This document shows positions 43,867-53,413 of a stretch of DNA of 64,000 bases, in pieces. This DNA comes from CAVONV01 sp963697355. Its GTDB lineage: Bacteria > Acidobacteriota > Vicinamibacteria > Marinacidobacterales > DATDRI01. A program made the translations under genes and the position numbers. How positions within the stretch are numbered: the first letter of the stretch is position 1; every line of letters begins with the position of its first letter. The notes beneath the pieces are model-generated. The model ran no database searches, was not told the DNA's origin, and saw only the letters and a program-made list of their open reading frames with translations. The stretch lies in the NCBI GenBank assembly GCA_963697355.1, contig CAVONV010000003.1:1-64000 (forward strand). The letters are read 5' to 3'.

Positions 43867-46586
43867 GGGTAGCTGGAGCAGAAGCCTATACGACCGACCG
43901 GCGCCAAGCGCTTTAGCTCTTCAAACCAGCTGGCAATGAAGTTGAAGCGTAGCGGGGGGTCACCTTCTTCCATCTCCCGGATCATCACGAACGACCGGCC
44001 GTCGGGCGCAGGATCGTAGTAACGGCCATAGGGGCCGTTGAAGAGCTCGCGGGGGGCGCCGGGAGCGAGGTTGGGTTCCGTCTCTATTTCCACGACCATC
44101 AGCCTGCCACCGACGACATAGAAGAGCTCTCTCCCGTCGATACTCCAACGCGGCGAGCGACCGCCGTCGGTGGATATCCTTGTCGAAGGGTTGACTTCCG
44201 GATAAGGTCTGACGTACACCTCGAGCTGTTGGCCGGTCTCGTTCGATTCATAGGCGATGAAGCGACCGTCGGGCGAGAACTCGGGCGCCGATTCGTTGTA
44301 CTGGCGTACGAAGAAACGGCTCCGGTGAGCGCTTCTCGAACGAATAGACCCAGATGTCGAGGCCGGTCTCGGGATTCTCCTGCCAATATGCGAGCAACTT
44401 GCCGTCGGGTGACCAGGAGCCCGGATAGTTGGAATGCTCGGCGGCTGTCAGCTTCTCGACGGTTTCGCTCCGGAGATCTTTTGTGTAGAGGTTCGCTGGG
44501 CCCTCCCTCATGGAGGAGAACACCATCGCTTCGTGACCCGGTTGCCACAGGGGAATGCATCCCAACTCGCCGAGCTCGTCAGCCGATTGAAGCTCCTTCG
44601 TGAGAGATCGTACGCCCAGATGTCGACGTGCTCGTCTCCGATGGCGAACGCCAATTGTCGCCCGTCGGGAGAAACACGCGGCACGCGATAAGGACGCCGC
44701 TCGGTAACGAGAGGCATCGAGTTTCCGTTGCGATCGACGGATACGAGGGTTGCCCGGTTCGGGTCGGAACCGCCCGAGATATAGAGAAGCGTTCCGGTCG
44801 CAGAGAACGTGAATTCGGCATAGCCGATATAGGCGTTCGTCCACACCCCCTCGAGGAGCTTTACCGGAGGACCGGTGACCTCCAGGGACCGCTGGTCGAA
44901 GGGGGCGGCCAGGACCGAGTCTCCCTGAACGAAGATCAGATGGCCCGTGGGCGCATAGTGCGGGAATGATGCGGATTCGAGCACCACCTTCGGTGCCCCG
45001 CCCGCCACCGGGACAGCCGCGATACTCGCTTCGTCGAAGTCTGCGTCAGCGGGTAGAACGGTGAACAGCACGACCTCGCCGCCCGGAAGTAGCGATGGCC
45101 ATATGTGGTGAGCCGCGTCGGCCTGGGTGACCGGCTCCGGCGTTCCTCCATTCTCGGACACCCGAACCAAGCCGCCGACGGTCGACATGAACACGATGGT
45201 TCCGTCGGGAGTCCATGCCGCACCCCACCGGCTGTCTGTGTCGGCTACCGCAACCGGATCACCACCGCTCAGGGCGATTTTTTTCAGCTGGCGATCGTCC
45301 TCGTCAAAAAAAGCGACCCACTGGCCCCGCGGGGAAAAAAAAGGAGTGCGAGCACCCTCGGTGCCCGCCATCGGCATGACCTCGAGATCCCCCGGCCGTT
45401 TGACAAAGAGCCGGGTGGTGGTGCCGCTCTGCAACACGAACGCCAGAGTGTCGCCGTCAGGCGAGATTGCAAGCGACGGACCATAGCCGAAGGACGGTTG
45501 CAGTCCGTTCGGAAGCTCCATGGCGATGCGCACCGGGGATCCTGTTTTGCTCTCCGCCATGTATTGCGCAATGGCAAAACCTATCAACAGGCCTATCGCC
45601 ACGAGACCGAGTGCCGCCAGAGGACCGAACCGGAGCGACTTTCGCAATCTCCGGACACTCAGGCCGGAGCTCGATCGATCCCGCGCCGCCGAAGATGGAG
45701 AGACCGCTGAAGGCTCCGACGATATCTCGGGAAGATGATTACGTAGATCGTGCAACTCCCTTGCCAGGTCGGCCGTCGACACGTATCGGTCTTGCGGCTC
45801 TTTCGCCAGGCAGCGTTCGATGATCCATCGCAGCGGTGGCGGGATCTTGGGATTGAGTGATGCGATGGGCTCGGGATCAGCCTCGATGATGTCGGCCAGC
45901 GTTTGCGGAACCGTCTCTCGTTGGAAAGCAAGCTTCCCAGTGGCCATCAAATAGAGAACGGAGCCCAAAGAAAACTGGTCCGATTGACAATCCACACGGC
46001 GACCGGCCGCCTGCTCGGGCGACATGTACGGCGCTGTCCCGGGAGGCGTTCCAACCTCAGACCATTTCTCTTTGGTCGTGTTCTCTGATACGACATCAAT
46101 GGACCGTCGCGCCAACTTGGCGAGACCAAAGTCCAGAATCTTCACGAGCCCATCATTACTGACCATCATATTTCCGGGCTTCAAATCGCGGTGGATGACT
46201 CCAGCCGAATGGGCCTTCGCCAATCCATCGGCGATCTGAGTGGCCAGGTGAAGCAGCATTTTCAGGGGAAGTGGCCCAGCAGGGAGCGTTTCCCGAAGCG
46301 TCTTCCCCTCCACGTACTCCATCGCAATATACAGAGTGGAGTCTTGCTTCCCGATGTCGTAGATCGTAATGATGTTGGGATGATTGAGACTCGATATGAT
46401 ACGGGCCTCTTGCTCGAATCGGCTCAGCCGCTCGGGTTCCGATGCCAGATCCTCCCGCAACACCTTGATGGCAACTTCCCGATCCAACTTGGTGTCGTGG
46501 GCGCGGTAGACCTCTCCCATCCCGCCCCAACCAATAAGCGACAGCACTTCATAGTGACCTAGGCGGGTCCCGGCGGCGAGGTGCAT
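43863..46586 (-). pseudogene. Ser/Thr protein kinase with PD40/TolB-like sensor, two frameshifts
   Basis: From ATG 46586 the kinase domain (about 10-275) is complete: glycine loop LIGWGGMGEVYRA, VAIKVL (Lys), GVIHRDLKPGNMMV (catalytic Asp), KILDFGLAKL, PGTAPYMSPEQ. A membrane segment follows (about 327-350, LAALGLVAIGLLIGFAIAQY), then periplasmic PD40 beta-propeller repeats (LAISPDGDTLAFVL, PFFSPRGQWVAFF, PRVSPDGRQLAFAI). Frame slips occur at about 44550 (one base lost from a C run on the coding strand) and about 44303 (one extra base), beyond which propeller repeats continue to TAG 43863. The sensor would lose its last blades if the slips are real; the kinase part would remain. Confidence 0.85.
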
Positions 46587-46699
46587 CAGTGCAATGTAGC
46601 GGGTCGGCAGGCGGGATTCAACTAGTTATTTGTACGAACATGACCCGTTCTCATTTCGAATCGAGACGGTCTTGGAGTGAGGCACCTTTTCCGTTCTCG

Positions 46700-46969
46700 G
46701 TCGCAGAGAACCGGGCCAAAGTGATGAAGAACAACAAGAGCATGAAGGTATTCGTCACCGCCGGATACTACGATTACGCCTGCCCCTTCGCGACGATCAA
46801 CTATGCGCTCGATCAGCTTCTTCTCGAGCCCGAGCTGCGGGATAACGTCATCCGGCGCTACTACCATGCCGGCCACATGGTCTACACACCGCAATCGGAG
46901 CTACCGAGATTCACCCAAGACGTGAGGCAATTCGTTATTGATGCCTCTGGGCCGCAGGAGCATCCGTAG
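46700..46969 (+). pseudogene. C-terminal fragment of a peptidase S10 (serine carboxypeptidase)
   Basis: The last 80 or so codons read MKNNKSMKVFVTAGYYDYAC, PFATINYALDQL, RDNVIRRYYHAGHMVY and RFTQDVRQFVIDA. This matches the C-terminus of bacterial S10 carboxypeptidases, with the catalytic Asp (GYYDYA) and His (AGHMVY). The Ser-containing N-terminal two thirds are missing; upstream sequence to 46590 is unrelated. A gene remnant left after deletion, abutting the kinase promoter. Confidence 0.7.
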
Positions 46970-47017
46970 CCGGGAGCCGCGCGTGGGTAAGGACGGGTCA
47001 TGCTGCGCGCGGCATCT

Positions 47018-47872
47018 TCAGTTTCGTTTTTTTCCGGTGACCCAGTCGTAGCGGGTATCGTCGTCTATCACCGGGTCGGTCGAACGCTGGCCCACCCCGG
47101 CTCCCCCGTCGACTGAAATCACGGAGCCGCTCAGATAGCTCGCGCCGTCCGATGCCAGGAAGAGAACGGCGTTGACGACTTCTTCCGGTTCGCCGGGCCG
47201 TGCGAGTGGTAGCGTCGGGATACGGGCGTTGAGCGCCGCGGCCATGACCGGCGGTAGAGGCTTGGGTTGGGTATCAATCAATCCCGGGCTGACCGTATTG
47301 ACCAAGATGCCGTAGGGAGCAAGCTCTACGGCCGCAACACGTGAAAAACTTTCCGTCGCCGCCCTGCTGGAAGCATAAGCGGCTGCCCCTGGAGAGCCGC
47401 GCCTACTGACCCCGGACGAAAAATTAATGATCCGTCCGCCTCTATCAAGGGGGATCATCGCGCGAGCCGCTGCCTGAGTCATCAAGAACGTTCCCCGGCA
47501 GTTGACGGCATAAACCGTATCCCAAACTTCGACACGTTCCTCTAGGAGAGCCGTATGCGGCGCGACGGCGGCATTGTTCACGCAAATGTCGACCCGTCCG
47601 AAATGTTCGAGAGCCGCATCGACCACGGAGCTCGCGCCCTTCGGGGTACTGATGTCGGCGACGATGGCAACAACCTCGGTGGCATGAGACCGGCAAGTCT
47701 CCGTCAGGCCGGGTTCGTCCCGGTCGGAAGCGACCACCCGCGCCCCGGCCGCCGCAAAAGCATGCACGATGGCCCGACCGATACCACGGGCGGCCCCGGT
47801 TACAATCGCCACCTGATCGCTGAAATCAAATCTGATCTGCGGAGGATTCTTGCCTTTATTCACACTCACCAC
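47018..47872 (-). CDS. Short-chain dehydrogenase/reductase with Lys-to-Arg change in the active site
   Basis: A 284-aa classical SDR (GTG start 47872; alternative GTG starts nearby). TGAARGIGRAI binds NAD(P), ICVNNAAVAP is the NAG-type motif, IINFSSGVS holds the catalytic Ser, and GAAAYASSRAATESF is the active-site helix. In that helix the usual YxxxK reads Tyr-Ala-Ser-Ser-Arg (codon AGG), so the catalytic Lys is replaced. LASDGASYLSGSVISVDGGAG closes the fold. It follows three bases behind the upstream small gene and is likely cotranscribed with it. Substrate unknown. Confidence 0.88.
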   Translation of the reverse strand: MVSVNKGKNPPQIRFDFSDQVAIVTGAARGIGRAIVHAFAAAGARVVASDRDEPGLTETCRSHATEVVAIVADISTPKGASSVVDAALEHFGRVDICVNNAAVAPHTALLEERVEVWDTVYAVNCRGTFLMTQAAARAMIPLDRGGRIINFSSGVSRRGSPGAAAYASSRAATESFSRVAAVELAPYGILVNTVSPGLIDTQPKPLPPVMAAALNARIPTLPLARPGEPEEVVNAVLFLASDGASYLSGSVISVDGGAGVGQRSTDPVIDDDTRYDWVTGKKRN

Positions 47873-47875
47873 TCG

Positions 47876-48202
47876 TCATCTCCTCGTCGCCGTCGTTTCG
47901 TCCCGCACCTTGATGATCGCGGATTCCAGTTCGTCTTGGTCGAGACCGGTGCTCATAAAAAGCTCCTGGCTCTGGCCCTTCGAGAAGGCAATGGCCTTCC
48001 AGCCGTTCGTGGTGGGCACGGTCACGCGGATCCGGACCGGCCCCTTGGCGTCGCGCACTTTACGGATGACACCCGGGATGACCGACCGGATCTCACTGTT
48101 CTGCTCGAGAAGGCGTTCGAGAAAACTGCGCACCCCCGGGATGATCCGGTGCTCGATCTTGAGCTTGCCTTGTGCGGTGCGACGTTTCAATTCAGTCTCC
48201 AA
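47876..48202 (-). CDS. Small DUF2103-like (predicted metal-binding) protein
   Basis: A 108-aa protein, METELKRRTAQGKLKIEHRI start. KIEHRIIPGVRSFLERLL, SEIRSVIPGVIRKVRDAKGP and VTVPTTNGWKAIAFSKGQSQ resemble the DUF2103 family, described only as putative metal-binding. It lies between the DUF5916 gene (22 bases upstream) and the SDR gene (3 bases downstream). The family call is moderate; the gene itself looks real because of its tight packing and codon use. Confidence 0.6.
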   Translation of the reverse strand: METELKRRTAQGKLKIEHRIIPGVRSFLERLLEQNSEIRSVIPGVIRKVRDAKGPVRIRVTVPTTNGWKAIAFSKGQSQELFMSTGLDQDELESAIIKVRDETTATRR

Positions 48203-48223
48203 CCGTCCTCATGTCAACGGCCA

Positions 48224-50596
48224 CTACCGCGACAACCAATAGGTGAGCTTCACCGTCAACGATCGGTCGCGCGCGCGGTAGCTGTGCGGCCCGAGCAAGT
48301 CGGTATCCCAACCCTGGTTGTATACGATGTAGAGATCGCTTCCCGGTCGGTAGATGTACCAGAGGAGGAAATTGAAGTTCGCGAGCCGGCTTCCGTCATT
48401 GTACTGCAGGAAGGTCTTGAGATAGAGATCGGGGGTGAACGAGTAGCTGATCCGGGTGTTGATCGTGTTGGTCGCGAAGGAAGGTTGCTCGGGCAGAGTG
48501 ATGTGGTTTCGCGTGTAGTTGGCATCGATGAGCAAGGTCCCTGCCGGAGCCACACTCAAATTGAAGCCGTACGACTGTTTCTGCCCGCCGTAGTAGCCTC
48601 CGCGTTCAAAAAGCCCACCACCGGAAACGGGCCTGGCTCGGTTCGATTGGTACGAGGCTCGGAACGTATTCCAACGGTACGCACCGGTCGGCACGATTCC
48701 GCCTCCTATATCCCAATCGAAAGGAACGAAATCGTAGGCGTGGTCGCCGCCAATGTCGATGGTTGAGCTGTCCTGGAACAGCATCTGGAACGTTCCGCTT
48801 TGGTTTCTCGATTCCATGAGGCCGGAGTGATTCTCGTAGTAGTCGGCACCGCCTCCAATCGTCAACTGGCGGACGCCCCTCCAACCCGGCCGTGGTGTCC
48901 AGGCCGCCGATCCTCTTGCATTCCGAATGTCGCGGCGTGGGACGAAGCCCATCTCCGCGTTGAACCGCTCTCCAATATCGAGATAGGTTGCGCCGAAGTC
49001 GAACCGATCATCTTTCCAGGAGAAGTCCAAGGCTCCGGCCAGATCTTTTCCACTCACACCGGGCGAGAACGTCTTGGCCAGAAGTGCGGTCAGCTTCGTG
49101 GCGGACCCCAAGTAAAAACCCACATCCAGCCCAGCGGTGCGATTGTAGTCGGCTCCTGCTCCGCCTTGGCGGTTCGTAAAGATGGCCCCGATGGTCGAGT
49201 TGGCCAAGATGTCTCGCTTGACCCGGAGCACGGTGTAGTTCGCCCGCGGTACAAACCTTTCACCTTCCGAATCGGGCTCGAACACCGTCTCGTCGGTCTC
49301 GATGTTCATGATTCCCAACGTATAAGGACCGGTCCGGCCCGTAACCTTCCCTCCCAACAAAATGGGCACCTCGCGGCCTTCGTAGAGACCAATTCGACGA
49401 CTGTAGAAAAGGTTCAGCAAGGTACCGCCGAGGCCAGCACTACCCGCATCGGCCGCTGCGCTTCCGACGAAACTGGTCCCCGTGTTCCCGTACTCGAAAA
49501 CACTCGCCGTTCGAGTGAAAAACTCGCGTTTCTCGGGGAAAAACAAACTGAAACGCGTGAGATTGACGATCTCCTGGTCGGCCTCTACGTGGGCAAAGTC
49601 GGTCTTGTAGGTCAACACCGCGTTGAGATCGGAGGTCAGCCCCAAACGGAAGTCGAAGCCATAGCCGACGTCGTTCTTCGTATCGAGGTCGGCGACATAA
49701 CTACGTCTGAACCTGGGGCTGAGATAGGGTACCAACTCGAGACGCCGGCGAGAACGGATACCGCCGAGCCCCGTCAACTGCCCGGCACGAGACATGCGCG
49801 GGAAACCCGTGGCGCCCCATTCCCGCGGGAAAGGGACCCAGTAGGTCTCTTCGTTTTTTCGCATGATGATCCGGCAGATGTGAAGTCCCCATGTCGTCGA
49901 GTCGATCGCGCTCTTGAAGGGCAACTGACTAAGAGGAATGGCAATTTCCGCGTACCATCCCTTCCCATCGATGCTGGTCTTGCATCTCCACACCACATTC
50001 CAATCGTAGTTGAAGGTTCGGCCCTCCTGAGCGCTGATGGCGTCCTTTCGTGCACCTCTTGGGTTGGTACTGAAATACACGCCGTTCCGGTGATCGTGAA
50101 ACGTGTCGATCATGATCTTGATCTGATCGCTTCGTCGCAACCCAGAGTCCCGTTTCATCTCGGGCGCAAGGATTCCCTCCGGATTGCTGTCATAGGCCCA
50201 GATTCCGAAATAAATGTGGCTGGCGTCGTAAAGGATGCGGAACTCGGTTCTCTCCGTTGAGGGAGCGCCATAAAGCGGCTCTCGCTGAATGAAGTCCCCC
50301 GAAGGGGACGCCAGCGTCCAGGCCTCGTCGTCGAGTATTCCGTCGATTCTGGGCTCCATGCCCTCGGGCAATCGTGCGGCTAGCGCTTGAAACGTCTCGG
50401 GATCGATGGCGTTGATATCGAAAACTGGGGTGGCTTCTTCCGACGCCGCTGGGGACTCATCCTGCAAAGCGGGCGCCGCGGGCTGTGCCGCGACGATTCT
50501 GTTGGCGGCTAATACCATCACTACCGTCAGCAGTGAATGGAGGACGCGACAGCTCGTCGCCAACCGAACCAGAGGCATGCCGTGATGTTCCTTCAT
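48224..50596 (-). CDS. DUF5916 domain outer-membrane-type protein
   Basis: A 790-aa protein (ATG 50596; ATG 50578 with AAGGAA upstream is equally possible). A signal sequence (VLHSLLTVVMVLAANRIVAA) leads to a CBM9-like domain (about 75-235; RIDGILDDEAWTLAS, FRILYDASHIYFGIWAYDS, IKIMIDTFHDHRNGVYFSTN, KGWYAEIAIPLSQLPF) and the large DUF5916 region with beta-strand pattern (LTYKTDFAHVEADQEIVNLTRF, FFPEKREFF, final LTVKLTYWLSR). DUF5916 proteins are predicted surface carbohydrate-binding or outer-membrane beta-barrel proteins. First gene of a possible three-gene run with the DUF2103-like and SDR genes. Confidence 0.85.
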   Translation of the reverse strand: MKEHHGMPLVRLATSCRVLHSLLTVVMVLAANRIVAAQPAAPALQDESPAASEEATPVFDINAIDPETFQALAARLPEGMEPRIDGILDDEAWTLASPSGDFIQREPLYGAPSTERTEFRILYDASHIYFGIWAYDSNPEGILAPEMKRDSGLRRSDQIKIMIDTFHDHRNGVYFSTNPRGARKDAISAQEGRTFNYDWNVVWRCKTSIDGKGWYAEIAIPLSQLPFKSAIDSTTWGLHICRIIMRKNEETYWVPFPREWGATGFPRMSRAGQLTGLGGIRSRRRLELVPYLSPRFRRSYVADLDTKNDVGYGFDFRLGLTSDLNAVLTYKTDFAHVEADQEIVNLTRFSLFFPEKREFFTRTASVFEYGNTGTSFVGSAAADAGSAGLGGTLLNLFYSRRIGLYEGREVPILLGGKVTGRTGPYTLGIMNIETDETVFEPDSEGERFVPRANYTVLRVKRDILANSTIGAIFTNRQGGAGADYNRTAGLDVGFYLGSATKLTALLAKTFSPGVSGKDLAGALDFSWKDDRFDFGATYLDIGERFNAEMGFVPRRDIRNARGSAAWTPRPGWRGVRQLTIGGGADYYENHSGLMESRNQSGTFQMLFQDSSTIDIGGDHAYDFVPFDWDIGGGIVPTGAYRWNTFRASYQSNRARPVSGGGLFERGGYYGGQKQSYGFNLSVAPAGTLLIDANYTRNHITLPEQPSFATNTINTRISYSFTPDLYLKTFLQYNDGSRLANFNFLLWYIYRPGSDLYIVYNQGWDTDLLGPHSYRARDRSLTVKLTYWLSR

Positions 50597-50737
50597 GGTG
50601 TCGAGGACCGAGAGAACGAAGGACTATCTTAGCACGTTGAAGAATGCCGATGGCGATTCGTGACTCCTCCTGCTTGTTATCGCTTGAGCCGCATCCCCAA
50701 GTTCGTTGTGTGGCCGCATCAGGGCCCGACGGCACAA

Positions 50738-53125
50738 CTATTCCGAACGCAATGTCACCATCGGATCGACTCGGGTAGCCCTTCGAGCCGGAATGTAACA
50801 TGCGAGAAGCGCGGTGCCGCTCAGTGACACGACCACCAGCGACACAGTAGGTAGATCGACCGCGGTGATTTCAAACAGGAAGCTCTCCCATAGCCTGGAG
50901 ATGACAATGACTCCCGCGATTCCCGACGTGATTCCGGCCAGTATCATGACGAGCCCCTGACGGAGAATGGTTCGTAGAATGTCCGACGATTGCGCACCGA
51001 GCGCCATTCGGATACCGACCTCGTGTTTTCTCTGTTCGACGGTGTAGAGCACCGACCCGTAGATTCCAACCGCCGCCAACACCAACGCCATGGCGGCAAA
51101 GCCGGAGACAATAAGTGTTCGAAACCTAGGTGCACTCAGGGCAGTGGACAGTCGATCCTGCATGAGGCTGACGCCATCGAAGGGAACGGCTGGATCTACA
51201 GCCCTAATGGTTTGTCGCAAAGAACTCGCAATCGTCTCGGGAGCGGTAGGCGTACGGACGACAATGGACATCCAGCCGTACCAGGCGTTTTGAGAATAAG
51301 GCACGTAGAGCTCCGGCTCCGGTGGCAAACTCAAATGGACATGCCGGATATCGTTGACGAGCCCGACGATGGTGACCCAGGGTGCCTTCGGACGACGAGA
51401 AAGTCGGATTCGATGTCCCACTGGATTCCCGGTTGGCCAATAACGGCGGGCCAGGGTCTCATTAATGATAGCGACACGAGGTTGGTGGGCATCATCCCGC
51501 AGCTTGAAGGTTCGGCCTGCAAGCAGCCGTATGCCCATGGTCTCGAAGAACTGCTCGGTGACCAGATGTGCCGCAACAGGGGGTGGCTCCGTATCTTCTG
51601 AACCTTCGGTGACAAGCGAAGCGAACCACATGATCCCGCTCATCGGAGGATCGGCAATAGCAGAAGCGGATTCCACACCTGGAATCGCACGGGTGCGATT
51701 CAGAAGGTCTCGAATGAACGCCGCCCTTTGTTCATCGCTGGTATAGGAGGAATGCAGACCCACCTCGGTCAGGAGAAGGTGATCGGGATTGAATCCGGAG
51801 TCAACATGATGCAGTCGGACGTAGCTATTGACTAGAAGCCCCGCTCCGGAGAGAAGAACCAGGGCCACGGCGGTCTCCACCACCACGAGGAAGGTACGCA
51901 GTCGGGTACGACTTCGACGCCCGGTGGATTGAAGAGTAAGAGCCGGTGCAAGGCCAAAGAGCACGCCAGAAATCAATGCGAGTCCACAAGCGAATCCAAG
52001 CACGCCGGTACGGACCTGAACCTCGGCCAAACGAGGAAAGTCTACAGGACCAAAGGTCTGAAACGCTTGCACACCCGCAAAAGCGAGCCCGACTCCAATG
52101 CACGCTCCCAAACCGGACAGGAAAACACTTTCGGTCAGGAGCTGTCGGATCATACGACCACGGCTCGCTCCAAGCGTTATGCGGAGTGCGATCTCTCTCC
52201 CTCGCGTCGTTGCCCGAGCCAGAAGTAAGTTCGCAACGTTGGCACAGCCAATCAGCAGAAGTAGCCCGGTGGAAGCCAATAGCATGACGAGGTCGCCGCT
52301 CGTACCTCCAACCGTCATATCGAGGAGTGAGACGAGTCCTATTCCAAGATTCACGTCCCCCAAACGGTAGACCTCGGGATATTCGACCGCCATGACTCGA
52401 GCCAAGTTCTCGACTTCCAGTCGGGCCGCCTCCAAAGAAACGCCAGGTCTCAACCGCCCGATCACTCGAAGCGATCGGCTGCCACGGCTTTCCGCATAGG
52501 CGGCCGAATCCACCTCCAATGGGAACCAAATGTCGATATCTTGCAGCCACATGGCAACCGGAGGCTCGAAAGAAGCCGGCATGATTCCAATGACCCGCAC
52601 GGGCCCGCGGCTCGTGTCGAGAACCTCCCCGACGATGCTACGCTCCCCTCCCCACCGGCGTAGCCACAAGCTGTGGCTCAGGATCGCGACAGGCTCGACC
52701 CCGGTCCGGTGCTCCTCATTCGCGAACACCCTGCCGTGACTCGGGAAAGCCCCCAGAGTGGAGAAGAAAGCGGGACTGACCCGGGCCATGAGAAGACGCT
52801 CGGGCTCCTCGCCCCCGAAGAGGACGATAGCATCGGGTTGGGATGCGGTTAGGGATCGAAACGACGTCAGTCGATTCTCCCAGTCGATGAAATCGGGAAC
52901 GGAGGTCCACCCAGGCCGAGGATCGTCCCAAGTGGTTCCCAGAAATGCCAGCTCCGATGGATGGTCGTAGGGTAGTGGGCGCAGGAGAACTCCATCAACA
53001 GCGCTAAAGATGGCAGTGCTCGCCCCGATACCGAGTCCCAGGGTCACGACGGCCATGATCCCGAACGTCGGGTTGCGAATGAGAGTCCGAGCTGCGAATC
53101 GGATGTCTTGGATCGTGGATTGCAC
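50738..53125 (-). CDS. ADOP-family (MacB-like) ABC permease 2
   Basis: A 795-aa protein. GTG 53125 is chosen because GAGGAGG lies eight bases upstream and the product starts like its relatives (MQSTIQDIRFAARTLIRNPTF); the open frame up to 53383 is not homologous. Same duplicated architecture as the 37733 gene: GIMAVVTLGLGIGASTAIFSAV, MacB periplasmic domain, FtsX helices with LLLIGCANVANLLLARATTRGREIALRITLGASRG, second copy from LVVVETAVALVLLSGAGLLV, and C-terminal PARRATRVDPMVTLRSE. Encoded about 290 bases downstream of a Ser/Thr kinase gene on the same strand. No ATPase nearby. Confidence 0.9.
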   Translation of the reverse strand: MQSTIQDIRFAARTLIRNPTFGIMAVVTLGLGIGASTAIFSAVDGVLLRPLPYDHPSELAFLGTTWDDPRPGWTSVPDFIDWENRLTSFRSLTASQPDAIVLFGGEEPERLLMARVSPAFFSTLGAFPSHGRVFANEEHRTGVEPVAILSHSLWLRRWGGERSIVGEVLDTSRGPVRVIGIMPASFEPPVAMWLQDIDIWFPLEVDSAAYAESRGSRSLRVIGRLRPGVSLEAARLEVENLARVMAVEYPEVYRLGDVNLGIGLVSLLDMTVGGTSGDLVMLLASTGLLLLIGCANVANLLLARATTRGREIALRITLGASRGRMIRQLLTESVFLSGLGACIGVGLAFAGVQAFQTFGPVDFPRLAEVQVRTGVLGFACGLALISGVLFGLAPALTLQSTGRRSRTRLRTFLVVVETAVALVLLSGAGLLVNSYVRLHHVDSGFNPDHLLLTEVGLHSSYTSDEQRAAFIRDLLNRTRAIPGVESASAIADPPMSGIMWFASLVTEGSEDTEPPPVAAHLVTEQFFETMGIRLLAGRTFKLRDDAHQPRVAIINETLARRYWPTGNPVGHRIRLSRRPKAPWVTIVGLVNDIRHVHLSLPPEPELYVPYSQNAWYGWMSIVVRTPTAPETIASSLRQTIRAVDPAVPFDGVSLMQDRLSTALSAPRFRTLIVSGFAAMALVLAAVGIYGSVLYTVEQRKHEVGIRMALGAQSSDILRTILRQGLVMILAGITSGIAGVIVISRLWESFLFEITAVDLPTVSLVVVSLSGTALLACYIPARRATRVDPMVTLRSE

Positions 53126-53413
53126 TGCAGGCCTCCTCGAGTCTTCGGCACAACTTCTCTTCCCATTCGACGAAGCGGGAGCACGAAGGGTTAGGGTCCG
53201 GCCAAAAACAGATGCCCACTTTCCGACGCCGAGGCGCCCGTCGGGCAAGGCGCGAGGAGTGAACAAATCGCAGTATTTCAGAAAGCCCGGATTGCTTCGT
53301 TTTGAGCTCATCCTCGAGAATAAACCTGTGGGCGAGGTAGGCAAGACCCAAAGAAGTTCGAACCGTTGTTGGCAGGAAAACAAAGCACCCGAGGACTTGA
53401 TCCTCGTCGGTGG

